Shown here: positions 35,001-44,154 of the stretch, piece after piece
How the letters are laid out: every line of letters begins with the position of its first letter
How positions within the stretch are numbered: position 1 is the first letter of the stretch
From: Wocania ichthyoenteri Th78
GTDB taxonomy: Bacteria; Bacteroidota; Bacteroidia; Flavobacteriales; Flavobacteriaceae
Reading direction: 5' to 3'
Length of the DNA stretch: 64,000 nucleotides
Assembly (NCBI RefSeq): GCF_000789235.1
Contig: NZ_KN525716.1
Coordinates: 434,001-498,000, forward strand
Notes under the pieces: generated by a model
What the model saw: only the letters and a program-made list of their open reading frames with translations
Databases searched by the model: none
Told to the model about the DNA's origin: nothing
Program-made: the position numbers and the translations under genes

Positions 35001-37376
35001 TTACTTTACTATACTAAGGCTATTATTTAACCAGATTTTTTCGTTTTTAGGTAACTTTACTTCACTCATTAATGACCCGTACTGAATTTTATAAATTCCT
35101 TCATTTTTTGCCAATACCCCAACTTTTACCAACTTTCCTTCTTTCCATTCAAGATCTACTTCTACATTTCCTCTTGCCTTTAAACCTTTAACATTACCTG
35201 TTTGCCAGTTTTTTGGTAAAGCTGGTAGTATTCTTATAAAAGGCTCATGAGATTGCATTAACAACTCAGCTACACCAGCAGTATATCCAAAATTTCCATC
35301 GATTTGGAAAGGAGGGTGCTCGTCAAACAAGTTATCAGCAATAGATATTTGAAAAAATTTTCTAATGTTTTCTTCGGCAGAATCTGTGTTTAACAATCGT
35401 GCATTAACATTAATCATCCACGCTCTACTCCACCCAGTTCCTGCACCTCCATGCTCTAACCTATAATCAATTGTTTTTTGTGCTGCTTTAAAGGCAACAG
35501 TATCTGCAACGGTAATTTGATTACTTGGGTGCAATGCATATAAATGCGACATATGTCTGTGTCCTTTTTCGGGTTCACCATAAGCTTCATTCCATTCTAA
35601 AATACGTCCTTCATTACTTACTACTACTCCAGGAAATAGCTTTTCTCTTTTTGATCTTACATCTTTTGTAAAATCGTCTTCAATATTCAAAATTTTAGCA
35701 GTTTTTAATACATTATCAAAAACTTCTGCAATTATTTGATGCCCCATAGCAGCACCATATGAAATTGCCGCTGGTTTACCATCTTTAGCAAAATAAGAGT
35801 TTTCTGGAGAAGTCTCTGGTGTAGAAACCCATTTTTGGGTATTCTCATCCCAAACGAGCCATTCGGTATAAAACTCTGCTATTGATTTAAGATACGGATA
35901 TACTTGTTTTTTTAAAAACTCATCATCTTTTGTATAATTATAATGCTCCCAATAATGTTGTCCTAACCAACCACCACCATGAATCCAAGATCCCCAATAT
36001 GGTCTTGCGGCTCGCATCCAAGCTGGAGCCCACAAATCGGTTGCATGATGCATTACAGCTCCTTTTCCTATGCCGTATTGCTCTTTCGCAGTTATTTTAC
36101 CTCTTTCTAATAAACGATTAGAAAAATCAAATAGAGGCAAATGCATTTCACTTAAATTAGTAACCTCTGCTGGCCAATAATTCATTTGTAAATTAATGTT
36201 TAAATGATAATCTGCGTTCCAAGGGGCTTCAATATGCTCATTCCATATACCTTGCAAATTAGCAGGATTTGTTCCTGGTCTTGAGGATGATATAAGTAAA
36301 TATCTTCCAAATTGAAATAATTTAGCCGCTAAGTCAGGGTCATCTTCTCCATCTTTAATACGCTGTAACCTTTTATCAGTTGGAATGGTATCTAACTCTT
36401 TTCCACCTAAACTTAGCTCAACTCTATCAAAATATTTTTGATAATCTTTTATATGATTTTTTAGAAGTTCATTAAACGATTTATTTGACACCTTACTTAA
36501 AATATCATTATTACTAGCTTTATAATCTTCATGATAAAAAGAAGTTTTACAAGACAAAATTATAGTAACCTTTTTAGCTCCTGTTAAAACCAATTTTCCT
36601 TGGTCAGCTTTTATACTTCCTGATGAACTCTTAGTTTTTACTCGTGTTTCAAACTTAACGCCATAATCAATTGGGAATGGCTCATTCATCTTTTTTCCTC
36701 CATATTGAGTTACCATACCTTCCATAGTAATCTCATCATTTGATGGGTTTGAAATAGTTACTGTCTTATTACCTTTATCTTCTGGACGGCTTAAGGAAAC
36801 ACTAAAATTCATTCCTTCTTTTGCATCAGTCTCCAACTCAACAATTAATACATCATCAGCTCCTGAAGCAAAAACCTTTTGAGAATAATTATTACCTCTT
36901 GACGTATAACTTACAGTTGATACTGCATTATTTAAATTTAATGTTCTTGTATAGTTTTCTACTTCTCTATCTTTTAAAAAATCTATAAACAAATCTCCCA
37001 TGGTTTGATGTGACCGCAAAACCGATTTATACGAAAATCGTTCTACAATAAGTTCATCAACCTTATGAGCGTCTCCTTTTTTTAAAAGTCGTCTTAATTC
37101 TTCTAAATCTTTTTTATTTCCTTTTGAATCTCCCCAATCTGGACCACCAGGCCACATAGAATCCTCATTTAATTGAATTCTTTCATGGTTTGGATTTCCA
37201 AAAACCATAGCGCCTAAGCGTCCATTCCCAACAGGTAATGCTTGCATCCATGTCGCAGCTGGTTGTTTATACCAAAGGGTTAAATTGTGGTCACTTATTA
37301 CTTCATTTTGAGTTTTATTACAAGAACAAAACGTTGTAACAAAAATAAGAATCGATAAAGTTTGTTTTAAATACAT
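35001..37376 (-). CDS. GH95 alpha-L-fucosidase/alpha-L-galactosidase, lipoprotein
   Basis: The 791-residue length is normal for GH95. A lipoprotein signal (LIFVTTFCSC) is followed by the N-terminal beta domain (LWYKQPAATWMQALPVGNGR) and an (alpha/alpha)6 barrel. The barrel shows RPGTNPANLQGIWNE, NADYHLNINLQMNYWPAE and the C-terminal PFQIDGNFGYTAGVAELL. GH95 enzymes invert and usually cleave alpha-1,2-linked fucose (or alpha-L-galactose). The catalytic base region (NADYHLNINLQMN) is intact. Confidence 0.95.
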   Translation of the reverse strand: MYLKQTLSILIFVTTFCSCNKTQNEVISDHNLTLWYKQPAATWMQALPVGNGRLGAMVFGNPNHERIQLNEDSMWPGGPDWGDSKGNKKDLEELRRLLKKGDAHKVDELIVERFSYKSVLRSHQTMGDLFIDFLKDREVENYTRTLNLNNAVSTVSYTSRGNNYSQKVFASGADDVLIVELETDAKEGMNFSVSLSRPEDKGNKTVTISNPSNDEITMEGMVTQYGGKKMNEPFPIDYGVKFETRVKTKSSSGSIKADQGKLVLTGAKKVTIILSCKTSFYHEDYKASNNDILSKVSNKSFNELLKNHIKDYQKYFDRVELSLGGKELDTIPTDKRLQRIKDGEDDPDLAAKLFQFGRYLLISSSRPGTNPANLQGIWNEHIEAPWNADYHLNINLQMNYWPAEVTNLSEMHLPLFDFSNRLLERGKITAKEQYGIGKGAVMHHATDLWAPAWMRAARPYWGSWIHGGGWLGQHYWEHYNYTKDDEFLKKQVYPYLKSIAEFYTEWLVWDENTQKWVSTPETSPENSYFAKDGKPAAISYGAAMGHQIIAEVFDNVLKTAKILNIEDDFTKDVRSKREKLFPGVVVSNEGRILEWNEAYGEPEKGHRHMSHLYALHPSNQITVADTVAFKAAQKTIDYRLEHGGAGTGWSRAWMINVNARLLNTDSAEENIRKFFQISIADNLFDEHPPFQIDGNFGYTAGVAELLMQSHEPFIRILPALPKNWQTGNVKGLKARGNVEVDLEWKEGKLVKVGVLAKNEGIYKIQYGSLMSEVKLPKNEKIWLNNSLSIVK

Positions 37377-37388
37377 ATATTAAAAAAG

Positions 37389-38798
37389 TTAGTCATTATT
37401 TATATCAATTTCCCAATCATCAGTTCTAAAAGCTGAGGCTGGTAACCCTGACATGTTATACAAATTAGGTAATGCTGTGTCTGAAAATGCAAAACGGACA
37501 GCTACTGGTTTTTTTACTTTTTTTGAACTAACAACAACGGTGTTATTTTTTATTTTTGCTATAGCTGGATAAAATTTTTGATCTTCACCTGCAATAAAAA
37601 ACTCTCTTAACTCCTTTTCTTTTTTTATTAAACCGTTTTCTGCATAATCAAAATAAAGCACTATCTTATTCTTTTTTATCTCCATTGATTTATAAATAGG
37701 TCCGCTAAACATAAGGTCCTTCACTCCGTAAGTTTTTACCAATGCCCAAAGAGATAATCGCTTGCTTACCTCCTGTTTATTTATGGGGTGAATATTCTTT
37801 AAATTCCCAATATCGTTTGTTACCACCATTCCAGTTTTTGGAAGGGCTAGCATAGTATATAATTGCGCATCCCTTACCACTGCAGCTTCAATGTTAGTTT
37901 TACTTTTATAGTTAAAAGGGGCTATTTGCGTAAAATAAAAAGGCAATTCTTTTCCCCATTCTTTTCTCCAAAACTCGATAAGTAAAGGGAATGATTTGTA
38001 ATATGAAAATGCATTATCTCTATTAGATTCACCTTGATACCAAATAACGCCAGCAATATTAAATTTTGTGATAGGGTGAATCATGCCATTATATGCATTT
38101 CCAGGCAGCCCTGGCCACCATTCATAGCTTTTTAGTTTTTTAGCTGCTTTTTTAAGTTCTTCATCATTTTCTATCAATTCTTTTTTTATCCATGGTTCAA
38201 CAGGTGTGCCTCCCCAACTAGAATTTATCAAACCAATGGGTACATTTAATGTTTGATATAATTCTTTTCCATAAAAATATGCTACAGAGCTAAACTTTCG
38301 CATAGTTTCTGGTTTACATTCTGTCCAATCTCCAACTAAATCATCTTGCGGTGTAATAGATTTTGTTTGAGGTACCTGAAAAAATCTAATATTTGGGTAA
38401 TTAGCCTTTTTAATTTCTTCTTCGGCATTTAAAAGTCCATTCTCTGGAGTCCATTGCATATTAGATTGCCCAGAACATAACCAGACCTCTCCTAATAATA
38501 CATTACTTAAAACTATTTCTTCATGTCCTCTAATAATAACTGTATATGGTCCTCCTGCCCTTGTAGTTGGTAAAGTCACAGACCAAACGCCTTGGTAGGT
38601 TTTTACTTTAACGACCTCACCATTCCAAGAACCAATAACTTCTATAGTTTCAGCAGTTGATGTTGTCCAACCCCAAATAGTAGCGTTTGAATTTTGTTGC
38701 AGTACCATATTGTCTGATAGTATTGACGGTAACCAAATTTTTGCGAAGCTGATATTTGCAGTTAACAGTAGCAGTATAAGTAAATGTATTTTTTTCAT
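37389..38798 (-). CDS. Sialate O-acetylesterase-like SGNH esterase
   Basis: This 469-residue protein has a signal peptide (ending SFAK) and the family's two diagnostic motifs: the nucleophile block VWLCSGQSNMQW and GVIWYQGESNRDNAFSYY. It removes O-acetyl groups from sugars; sialic acid is the founding substrate, but related proteins in Bacteroidetes act on other acetylated glycans. It lies between fuconolactonase and GH95 in the same run. Confidence 0.92.
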   Translation of the reverse strand: MKKIHLLILLLLTANISFAKIWLPSILSDNMVLQQNSNATIWGWTTSTAETIEVIGSWNGEVVKVKTYQGVWSVTLPTTRAGGPYTVIIRGHEEIVLSNVLLGEVWLCSGQSNMQWTPENGLLNAEEEIKKANYPNIRFFQVPQTKSITPQDDLVGDWTECKPETMRKFSSVAYFYGKELYQTLNVPIGLINSSWGGTPVEPWIKKELIENDEELKKAAKKLKSYEWWPGLPGNAYNGMIHPITKFNIAGVIWYQGESNRDNAFSYYKSFPLLIEFWRKEWGKELPFYFTQIAPFNYKSKTNIEAAVVRDAQLYTMLALPKTGMVVTNDIGNLKNIHPINKQEVSKRLSLWALVKTYGVKDLMFSGPIYKSMEIKKNKIVLYFDYAENGLIKKEKELREFFIAGEDQKFYPAIAKIKNNTVVVSSKKVKKPVAVRFAFSDTALPNLYNMSGLPASAFRTDDWEIDINND

Positions 38799-38801
38799 GA
38801 T

Positions 38802-39626
38802 TTATAAATTATAAAATTTAATAGCATTGCTTCCAAGTATTTTTGTCTTATCATTTTCTGAAAAATCTTCAATATATTCTTGAACAAGTTGCAACTGTTG
38901 TTCATATTTTGCAGCCAGTAAACAGACCGGCCAATCGGAACCATATAAAATTCTATCTATTCCAAAGGCATTAAAAACAACATCTAAATAGGGTGTGAAA
39001 TCTGAAGTTTTCCAATGCTTTAAATTGGCTTCAGTAACCATTCCGGATACTTTGCACAATACATTTTGTGTCTTTGCTAATTCAATCATATTTGCTTTCC
39101 ACTCATCAATTCTTCCTGACTTAATATATGGCTTTGCTATATGATCAATTACAAATTTTTGATTTGGAAATTTATTCACCAAAGCAATAGCGGATTCTAT
39201 TTGCGGTGGAAATATTAAAATATCATAGGTTAAATTAAACTGCTCTAATTTACTAATGCCATTTTGAAAATCTTTACCTAACATAAAATCGTTTGCTTCG
39301 GCTTGAACAATATGGCGAACTCCTTTGAATAGAGAATTGTTTGAGTAGTGCGCTAATCGGTCTTCAACATTTTTAGCTTTTAAATCTATCCACCCAACAA
39401 CTCCTTTAATAAATGGATTTTGTTTGGCATTTTCTAATAAAAACTCGGTTTCGATTTCGCTTTGATCTGCTTGTACAGCAACACATCCATCAACATTATT
39501 ATCGTTTAGAATAGGTTTTAAATCTTGAGGCAGAAAGTCTTTTCGAATGATTTGCATCGAATCATCAATCCAAGCATCCCGTACAGGGTTGAATTTCCAA
39601 AAATGTTGATGTGCGTCTATTTTCAT
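38802..39626 (-). CDS. Amidohydrolase, probable L-fuconolactonase
   Basis: The 274-residue protein belongs to the amidohydrolase-2/COG3618 family. It starts MKIDAHQHFWKFNPVRDAW with the HxH metal motif, and has KFVIDHIAKP and the late metal-binding Asp in ILYGSDWPVC. No signal peptide is present, so it is cytoplasmic. It would open L-fucono-lactone to L-fuconate, the second step of the route. The name agrees with the surrounding fucose catabolic genes. Confidence 0.92.
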   Translation of the reverse strand: MKIDAHQHFWKFNPVRDAWIDDSMQIIRKDFLPQDLKPILNDNNVDGCVAVQADQSEIETEFLLENAKQNPFIKGVVGWIDLKAKNVEDRLAHYSNNSLFKGVRHIVQAEANDFMLGKDFQNGISKLEQFNLTYDILIFPPQIESAIALVNKFPNQKFVIDHIAKPYIKSGRIDEWKANMIELAKTQNVLCKVSGMVTEANLKHWKTSDFTPYLDVVFNAFGIDRILYGSDWPVCLLAAKYEQQLQLVQEYIEDFSENDKTKILGSNAIKFYNL

Positions 39627-39632
39627 AGCCTT

Positions 39633-40454
39633 CTATTGATACACTTTTACCCAATCTATAATCATTTGTACCGGTAAATCGTCGGGGTTTGCTTTACCTA
39701 CCCATGACCCTTCCAATTGCTGATCGATTAACAAATAAAACGGCTGATCGTAAGGCCATTGCGATTTATCGACGCCTGTTATTCTTGGGTAAGTAAATGT
39801 TTCTTTGCCGTTTAACGTAAAAACCAATTTATCGGGAAACCATTCCAAACCAAAAGTATTAAACGCTTCTTTGTCGAATTTTGAGGTTTTTGAATGAGGC
39901 GGATTGCTGCTCTGCTTCAACTCTAAAGTGTAATACGAGTGCGTTGTTTGATAAATTTGATTCTCATAATTTAGATGTTCCATAATATCAATTTCTCCAT
40001 TTCTTGGATATTTCCCATATTTATTTTCTTCGGATAACATCCAAATTGCAGGCCACGCGCCTTGTGCGCTTTCTAACTTAGCACGAATTTCAATTTTGCC
40101 ATACTGAAAAGCAAACTTGCCTTTGGTATAAATTCCACCTGTTAAATAAGGTCTAGAATCTGAAACAGTATCTGGATTTACAATGCCTTTTAAATATAGT
40201 TTTCCATCAGAAATATTATAACATTTAGAGTCGCTAGTCATATAATTTCCCCAATCGGCATTATTTTTAGGAATTTTTGTCCGCTTTGTAGTGTCTATTT
40301 TTGGCGCATCAAAATCGTCTTTCCAAACTAATTTCCAGTCTTTTACTTTAACAGTATCTTTTTGAATATACTTATAGCCATCAACTATTTTAGATGAAGT
40401 ACTTTTACAACTCACTAAAACAATTACAAATAAAATGAAAATATATTTTGACAT
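39633..40454 (-). CDS. GH16-family endo-glycanase lipoprotein
   Basis: The 273-residue protein has a lipoprotein signal (LFVIVLVSC) and a jelly-roll fold with substrate-cleft residues GKIEIRAKLESAQGAWPAIWML. The GH16 catalytic motif is intact as GEIDIMEHL. GH16 enzymes cut beta-1,3/1,4-glucans, galactans or agars. Which of these is not clear; its small size and single domain are like laminarinase-type members. Its presence among fucosidase genes is unexpected. Confidence 0.93.
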   Translation of the reverse strand: MSKYIFILFVIVLVSCKSTSSKIVDGYKYIQKDTVKVKDWKLVWKDDFDAPKIDTTKRTKIPKNNADWGNYMTSDSKCYNISDGKLYLKGIVNPDTVSDSRPYLTGGIYTKGKFAFQYGKIEIRAKLESAQGAWPAIWMLSEENKYGKYPRNGEIDIMEHLNYENQIYQTTHSYYTLELKQSSNPPHSKTSKFDKEAFNTFGLEWFPDKLVFTLNGKETFTYPRITGVDKSQWPYDQPFYLLIDQQLEGSWVGKANPDDLPVQMIIDWVKVYQ

Positions 40455-40477
40455 TATTTTACTTCAATATTAGTTAA

Positions 40478-41335
40478 TTAACCTTGATAAGCTTTTGCAA
40501 CCTGTTTTGAAGTACCCAAACCTTCAATACCCAATTCCATAACATCACCTGGTTTTAAATATTTAGGGGGATTAAACCCTAAGCCTACACCAAAAGGTGT
40601 TCCAGTAGAAATAATATCCCCAGGAAGCAAAGTCATATACTGACTTATGTATGAAACCACTTCTTGTACGTTAAAAATAAAATCTGATGTTGACGAATGT
40701 TGTAATCTTTCTTCATTAACATCTAACCATAATTCTAAATTGTTAGGGTTATTTATTTCGTCTTTTGTTGCAATAAATGGTCCTACAGGAGCAAAAGTAT
40801 CGCAGCCTTTTCCTTTACACCATTGTCCTTCTTTTTCTATCTGGAAAGCGCGTTCTGAAACATCATTATGCAGCACATAACCAGCAATATGATTAAATGC
40901 ATCAGCTTCTTCAACATAAGATGCTTTTTTGCCTATTACTATAGCTAATTCTACTTCCCAATCTGTCTTTTCTGAGTTTTTAGGAATAATCACATCATCA
41001 TTCGGCCCACATAGTGCGGTTGTAGATTTAAAAAATAATACAGGTTCTTTAGGTACTGCCATACCTGCTTCTTCAGCATGTTTTGCGTAATTTAATCCAA
41101 CGCAAACTATTTTTGATGGTCTGGTTAAAGGTACACCTAAGCGCGTATCATTTAAAATTATTGGACAACTATCTTGATTCGTTTTTAACCAATTTTCCAA
41201 TTGCTGTATTCCATTGCTTCCAAAAAATTCTTCATTATAATCTTGTCCAAATGCAGATACGTCAATTCGTGTACCATCTGGTAATTGTAATCCTGGTTTT
41301 TCGTTTCCTTCTGCTCCAAATCGTATTAATTTCAT
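40478..41335 (-). CDS. Fumarylacetoacetate-hydrolase-family enzyme, probable 2,4-didehydro-3-deoxy-L-fuconate hydrolase
   Basis: This 285-residue cytoplasmic protein has the FAH catalytic and metal motifs CVGLNYAKHAEEAG, DWEVELAIVIGKKA, GYVLHNDVSERAFQ and PGDIISTGTPFGVG. In the non-phosphorylating fucose or rhamnose route the FAH-family hydrolase splits a 2,4-diketo-3-deoxy acid into pyruvate and L-lactate. Clustering with fuconolactonase, dehydratase and SDR genes supports that role. The gene is 2 bp from the esterase gene upstream, so it is in an operon. Confidence 0.92.
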   Translation of the reverse strand: MKLIRFGAEGNEKPGLQLPDGTRIDVSAFGQDYNEEFFGSNGIQQLENWLKTNQDSCPIILNDTRLGVPLTRPSKIVCVGLNYAKHAEEAGMAVPKEPVLFFKSTTALCGPNDDVIIPKNSEKTDWEVELAIVIGKKASYVEEADAFNHIAGYVLHNDVSERAFQIEKEGQWCKGKGCDTFAPVGPFIATKDEINNPNNLELWLDVNEERLQHSSTSDFIFNVQEVVSYISQYMTLLPGDIISTGTPFGVGLGFNPPKYLKPGDVMELGIEGLGTSKQVAKAYQG

Positions 41336-41337
41336 TT

Positions 41338-43461
41338 TTATTTTTTTATTAGTTCGTTATATTTCTCTTTTATAAATTCTCCCCAAACTTGATAGCCTTC
41401 TGGTTTTAAATGAATACCATCTCCGCTATAAAGATTGTCTTTCAAGTTACCATTTTCATCTGAAAACAAGTCGATAAGGTTATAATAGTTCATTTGAGGC
41501 TTCTCATCTAAATAAGCTATAGTTTTATGAATTTCATTATATTTTTGCCTGCGCTCAGAATGGGCATCCAAACCTGTTGGCAGTGGACCTAGAAGCAATA
41601 TTTGAGAATTAGGAAATTCATCTTCCATCAATTTTACAATTTTCTCTATGCCCTTACTAATTTCTTCGGCTGTGTTAAATCTAAAATTATTAACCCCAAT
41701 TGCTAACGTTATCAATTTAGGAGAATTTGTATTATAATTTCCATTTTTTATTCTCCAAAGGATATGTTCTGTTCTATCACCTGAAATACCTGCGCTTACA
41801 TAATTTAACCCTTTAAAATGAATATTTGCTGCTGCTTGACCAGGTTTATAAGTTGTAAAATTTCGATTACCACCCCAACCTTGGGTTATGGAATTTCCTA
41901 TTAGTAGAATATCTAAATCTTTTGTTGACTGGCATAAGTTATTTATATCTTCCATTTGATGCCACCATCCTTTACCTTCTATCCAACCCGCACCTGAGCG
42001 ATACTCTGAACCTGGAGTAAGAATTGTTGCAAAATTTATTTTTTTATTAGTTGCCCTTAAAATAAAATCGATTATTGGTGTTGGGTTTTCTAAACTATGC
42101 GGATGATGCCCTATACCTGCCTTATAAATAGTTTTTATGTTTCCCCCTTTTTCTTTAATCTTTTGTTCAAAAATTCGTGTATTCTCATCAACAGGTACTA
42201 CCTCATCAGCTTCACCACAAACATGAAACATGGGGAAGCCTCCTTTTGCAATAGCCTCAGTTTTATGTATTGGATTCCCTTTAAAATTGGCAACCTGCTC
42301 TTCTGTAGTAATATCATATGCCTTTTTAAAAGCTTCCCAATCGTTCTCACTACCTTTTCCTTTTCCTTTACCAGCAGGCCAACTCGTTCCGTCTAAAACT
42401 GGAGCATCAGCATAAATGCATGCTACTTTTTCAGGGTTTTCTGCAGCCCAATTATAAACTATAAGACCGCCTCTACTCATGCCTTCTAAAACTACTTTAT
42501 TTGAAAATCCGTTTTTAACCATAAAATCGTAAAAAACATTCCATCGGTTTACTGCCTCTTTGTTACCATAAAAACGGGCAACATCGCAATACGCGATGTG
42601 GTAGCCTCTTTCCAACAAAGCAATATCTGTTTGCGGTTCGTGTCCAAAAAAACGAGCTCGCATTACCCATGGTTTTCCTTTTGCTGCTCTTTTAGGCGTA
42701 ACTATTTTACAAGGGATATTTTCATATTTAAAATCGGTTAGGGTAAATCCGTAGAAATTACTGGATTTATTAGCTTCTAATTTTGAAGTGCTAAATTCCT
42801 GCTTAGCGTCATCAGCCTTAAAAATAACATCTTCATAAACACGTCTTGCTATTCTTGTTGCACCTAATGAAGACGGATGAATTTTATCAGGAAACATATT
42901 TTGTTCGCCTGCAAACAGTTGATATAAATCGATAATTTCACTTTTAGTATCAAAAGCTATCTCTTGAGTTAAAGGAATGATTTTATTTTTAATTATAGGA
43001 TTCCAAATACTTGTAGAATCATTTAAAAAAGAAGGCACTGGTAATAATAAAACTATACGAACCTGATTATTTTTTTCTTTGAAAGACTGAATGAGTGCTT
43101 TATAATCGTTTTCAAAATCAGAATCTAAATGAATACGGTTTTGTTGTTTACTATCGTTAGTTCCTAATTTTATATAAACCACATCTGGAGCAAAACTTAA
43201 GGCTTCTTTATATTTGTCTGATTCCCAATAAGGGTAATCGCCTTTTTTTAATAACGTATTTCCGTTTACTCCAAAGTTTTTTACTTGATAATCTTCACCA
43301 AGCATTGCTTGTAATTGTTTAGGATAGGCATTGTTTTCTCTATTAGAAACACCCGCACCATAGGTTATACTGTCTCCAATACAAGCTATTTTTAATGGTT
43401 GTGTTTCTGGTTTACAACCTAATAAAATTAGAAATACTAATAATTTTAAATAAACCTTCAT
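41338..43461 (-). CDS. Three-domain SGNH - alpha/beta hydrolase - SGNH esterase, lipoprotein
   Basis: This 707-residue lipoprotein (LVFLILLGC) has three predicted catalytic domains. The first (about 22-215) is SGNH, with ACIGDSITYGAG, KLGTNDSKQ and FPDKIHPSSLG. The second (about 240-465) is an alpha/beta hydrolase, with nucleophile motif EGMSRGGLIVYNW, the acid CGEADEVVPVDE and the His region GIGHHPHSLENP. The third (about 500-705) is again SGNH, with LLIGNSITQGWGG, GVNNFRFN and DGIHLKPEGY. All three triads look complete. It probably removes acyl groups from glycans; the substrates are unknown. Confidence 0.87.
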   Translation of the reverse strand: MKVYLKLLVFLILLGCKPETQPLKIACIGDSITYGAGVSNRENNAYPKQLQAMLGEDYQVKNFGVNGNTLLKKGDYPYWESDKYKEALSFAPDVVYIKLGTNDSKQQNRIHLDSDFENDYKALIQSFKEKNNQVRIVLLLPVPSFLNDSTSIWNPIIKNKIIPLTQEIAFDTKSEIIDLYQLFAGEQNMFPDKIHPSSLGATRIARRVYEDVIFKADDAKQEFSTSKLEANKSSNFYGFTLTDFKYENIPCKIVTPKRAAKGKPWVMRARFFGHEPQTDIALLERGYHIAYCDVARFYGNKEAVNRWNVFYDFMVKNGFSNKVVLEGMSRGGLIVYNWAAENPEKVACIYADAPVLDGTSWPAGKGKGKGSENDWEAFKKAYDITTEEQVANFKGNPIHKTEAIAKGGFPMFHVCGEADEVVPVDENTRIFEQKIKEKGGNIKTIYKAGIGHHPHSLENPTPIIDFILRATNKKINFATILTPGSEYRSGAGWIEGKGWWHQMEDINNLCQSTKDLDILLIGNSITQGWGGNRNFTTYKPGQAAANIHFKGLNYVSAGISGDRTEHILWRIKNGNYNTNSPKLITLAIGVNNFRFNTAEEISKGIEKIVKLMEDEFPNSQILLLGPLPTGLDAHSERRQKYNEIHKTIAYLDEKPQMNYYNLIDLFSDENGNLKDNLYSGDGIHLKPEGYQVWGEFIKEKYNELIKK

Positions 43462-43491
43462 GTTAGCTTATTGTTTTAAACTAGATTAGTT

Positions 43492-44154
43492 TTAAATCTC
43501 TTTTGAAAGAAATTTAGATATAATTTCACCTATTGCTTTATAGCCATTTTTATTATAATGAACATCATCTTCTCCCTTTCCATTTATTTTATGAATTGCT
43601 TTAGATTTTTTATAAATATCATTTACTTTAACATCATATTTTCGCATAATTCGCTTTGCAACCTTATTATATTTTTGGGCATCTTTATGAAATCTTCCAG
43701 CCTCATTTTTTGGAATATAGCTAGTGGTGACAAAAATTATTTCAGCATCTGAAACCTGCTTAATAGTTTGAATAATTTGCTCAAGATTTCTTCCGTACTC
43801 TTCAAGTGAATATGTTATTTTTCCATTTACTTTATCTCTATTGCCATATACTTTAGCATCTTTATGTCGGTAGCATAAATCCCATAAACCCCAATTAATT
43901 TGAATAATATCCCAATTTTCATTGCCAATCCATTCCTTAATTTTTTTTAGTCCTGTACCTGTATGCTGCGCATTTCCTGGATTATGCTTTACTATAGCTT
44001 TATTTTTTAAATTTTCCTTTACAAATGGCGTATACCCAATAGAAATTGAATCTCCTACAATTAAAATTTTAGATTGTTTTTTAGAAAAACCACAAAAAAC
44101 TAATACTGCAACTAATAACAGCATAAAAACATATAATGTATTGGTTTTTCTCAT
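43492..44154 (-). CDS. SGNH/GDSL hydrolase
   Basis: The 220-residue protein has an N-terminal signal or anchor (VFMLLLVAVLVFCGFS) and SGNH blocks: nucleophile KILIVGDSISIGYTPFV, NWGLWDLCYR and the C-terminal DDVHYNKNGYKAIGE with catalytic Asp-His. It is a short exported esterase. Its start overlaps the stop of the upstream GH43-like/GH29 gene by 4 bp, so expression is translationally coupled, suggesting acyl groups are removed with fucose. Confidence 0.88.
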   Translation of the reverse strand: MRKTNTLYVFMLLLVAVLVFCGFSKKQSKILIVGDSISIGYTPFVKENLKNKAIVKHNPGNAQHTGTGLKKIKEWIGNENWDIIQINWGLWDLCYRHKDAKVYGNRDKVNGKITYSLEEYGRNLEQIIQTIKQVSDAEIIFVTTSYIPKNEAGRFHKDAQKYNKVAKRIMRKYDVKVNDIYKKSKAIHKINGKGEDDVHYNKNGYKAIGEIISKFLSKEI

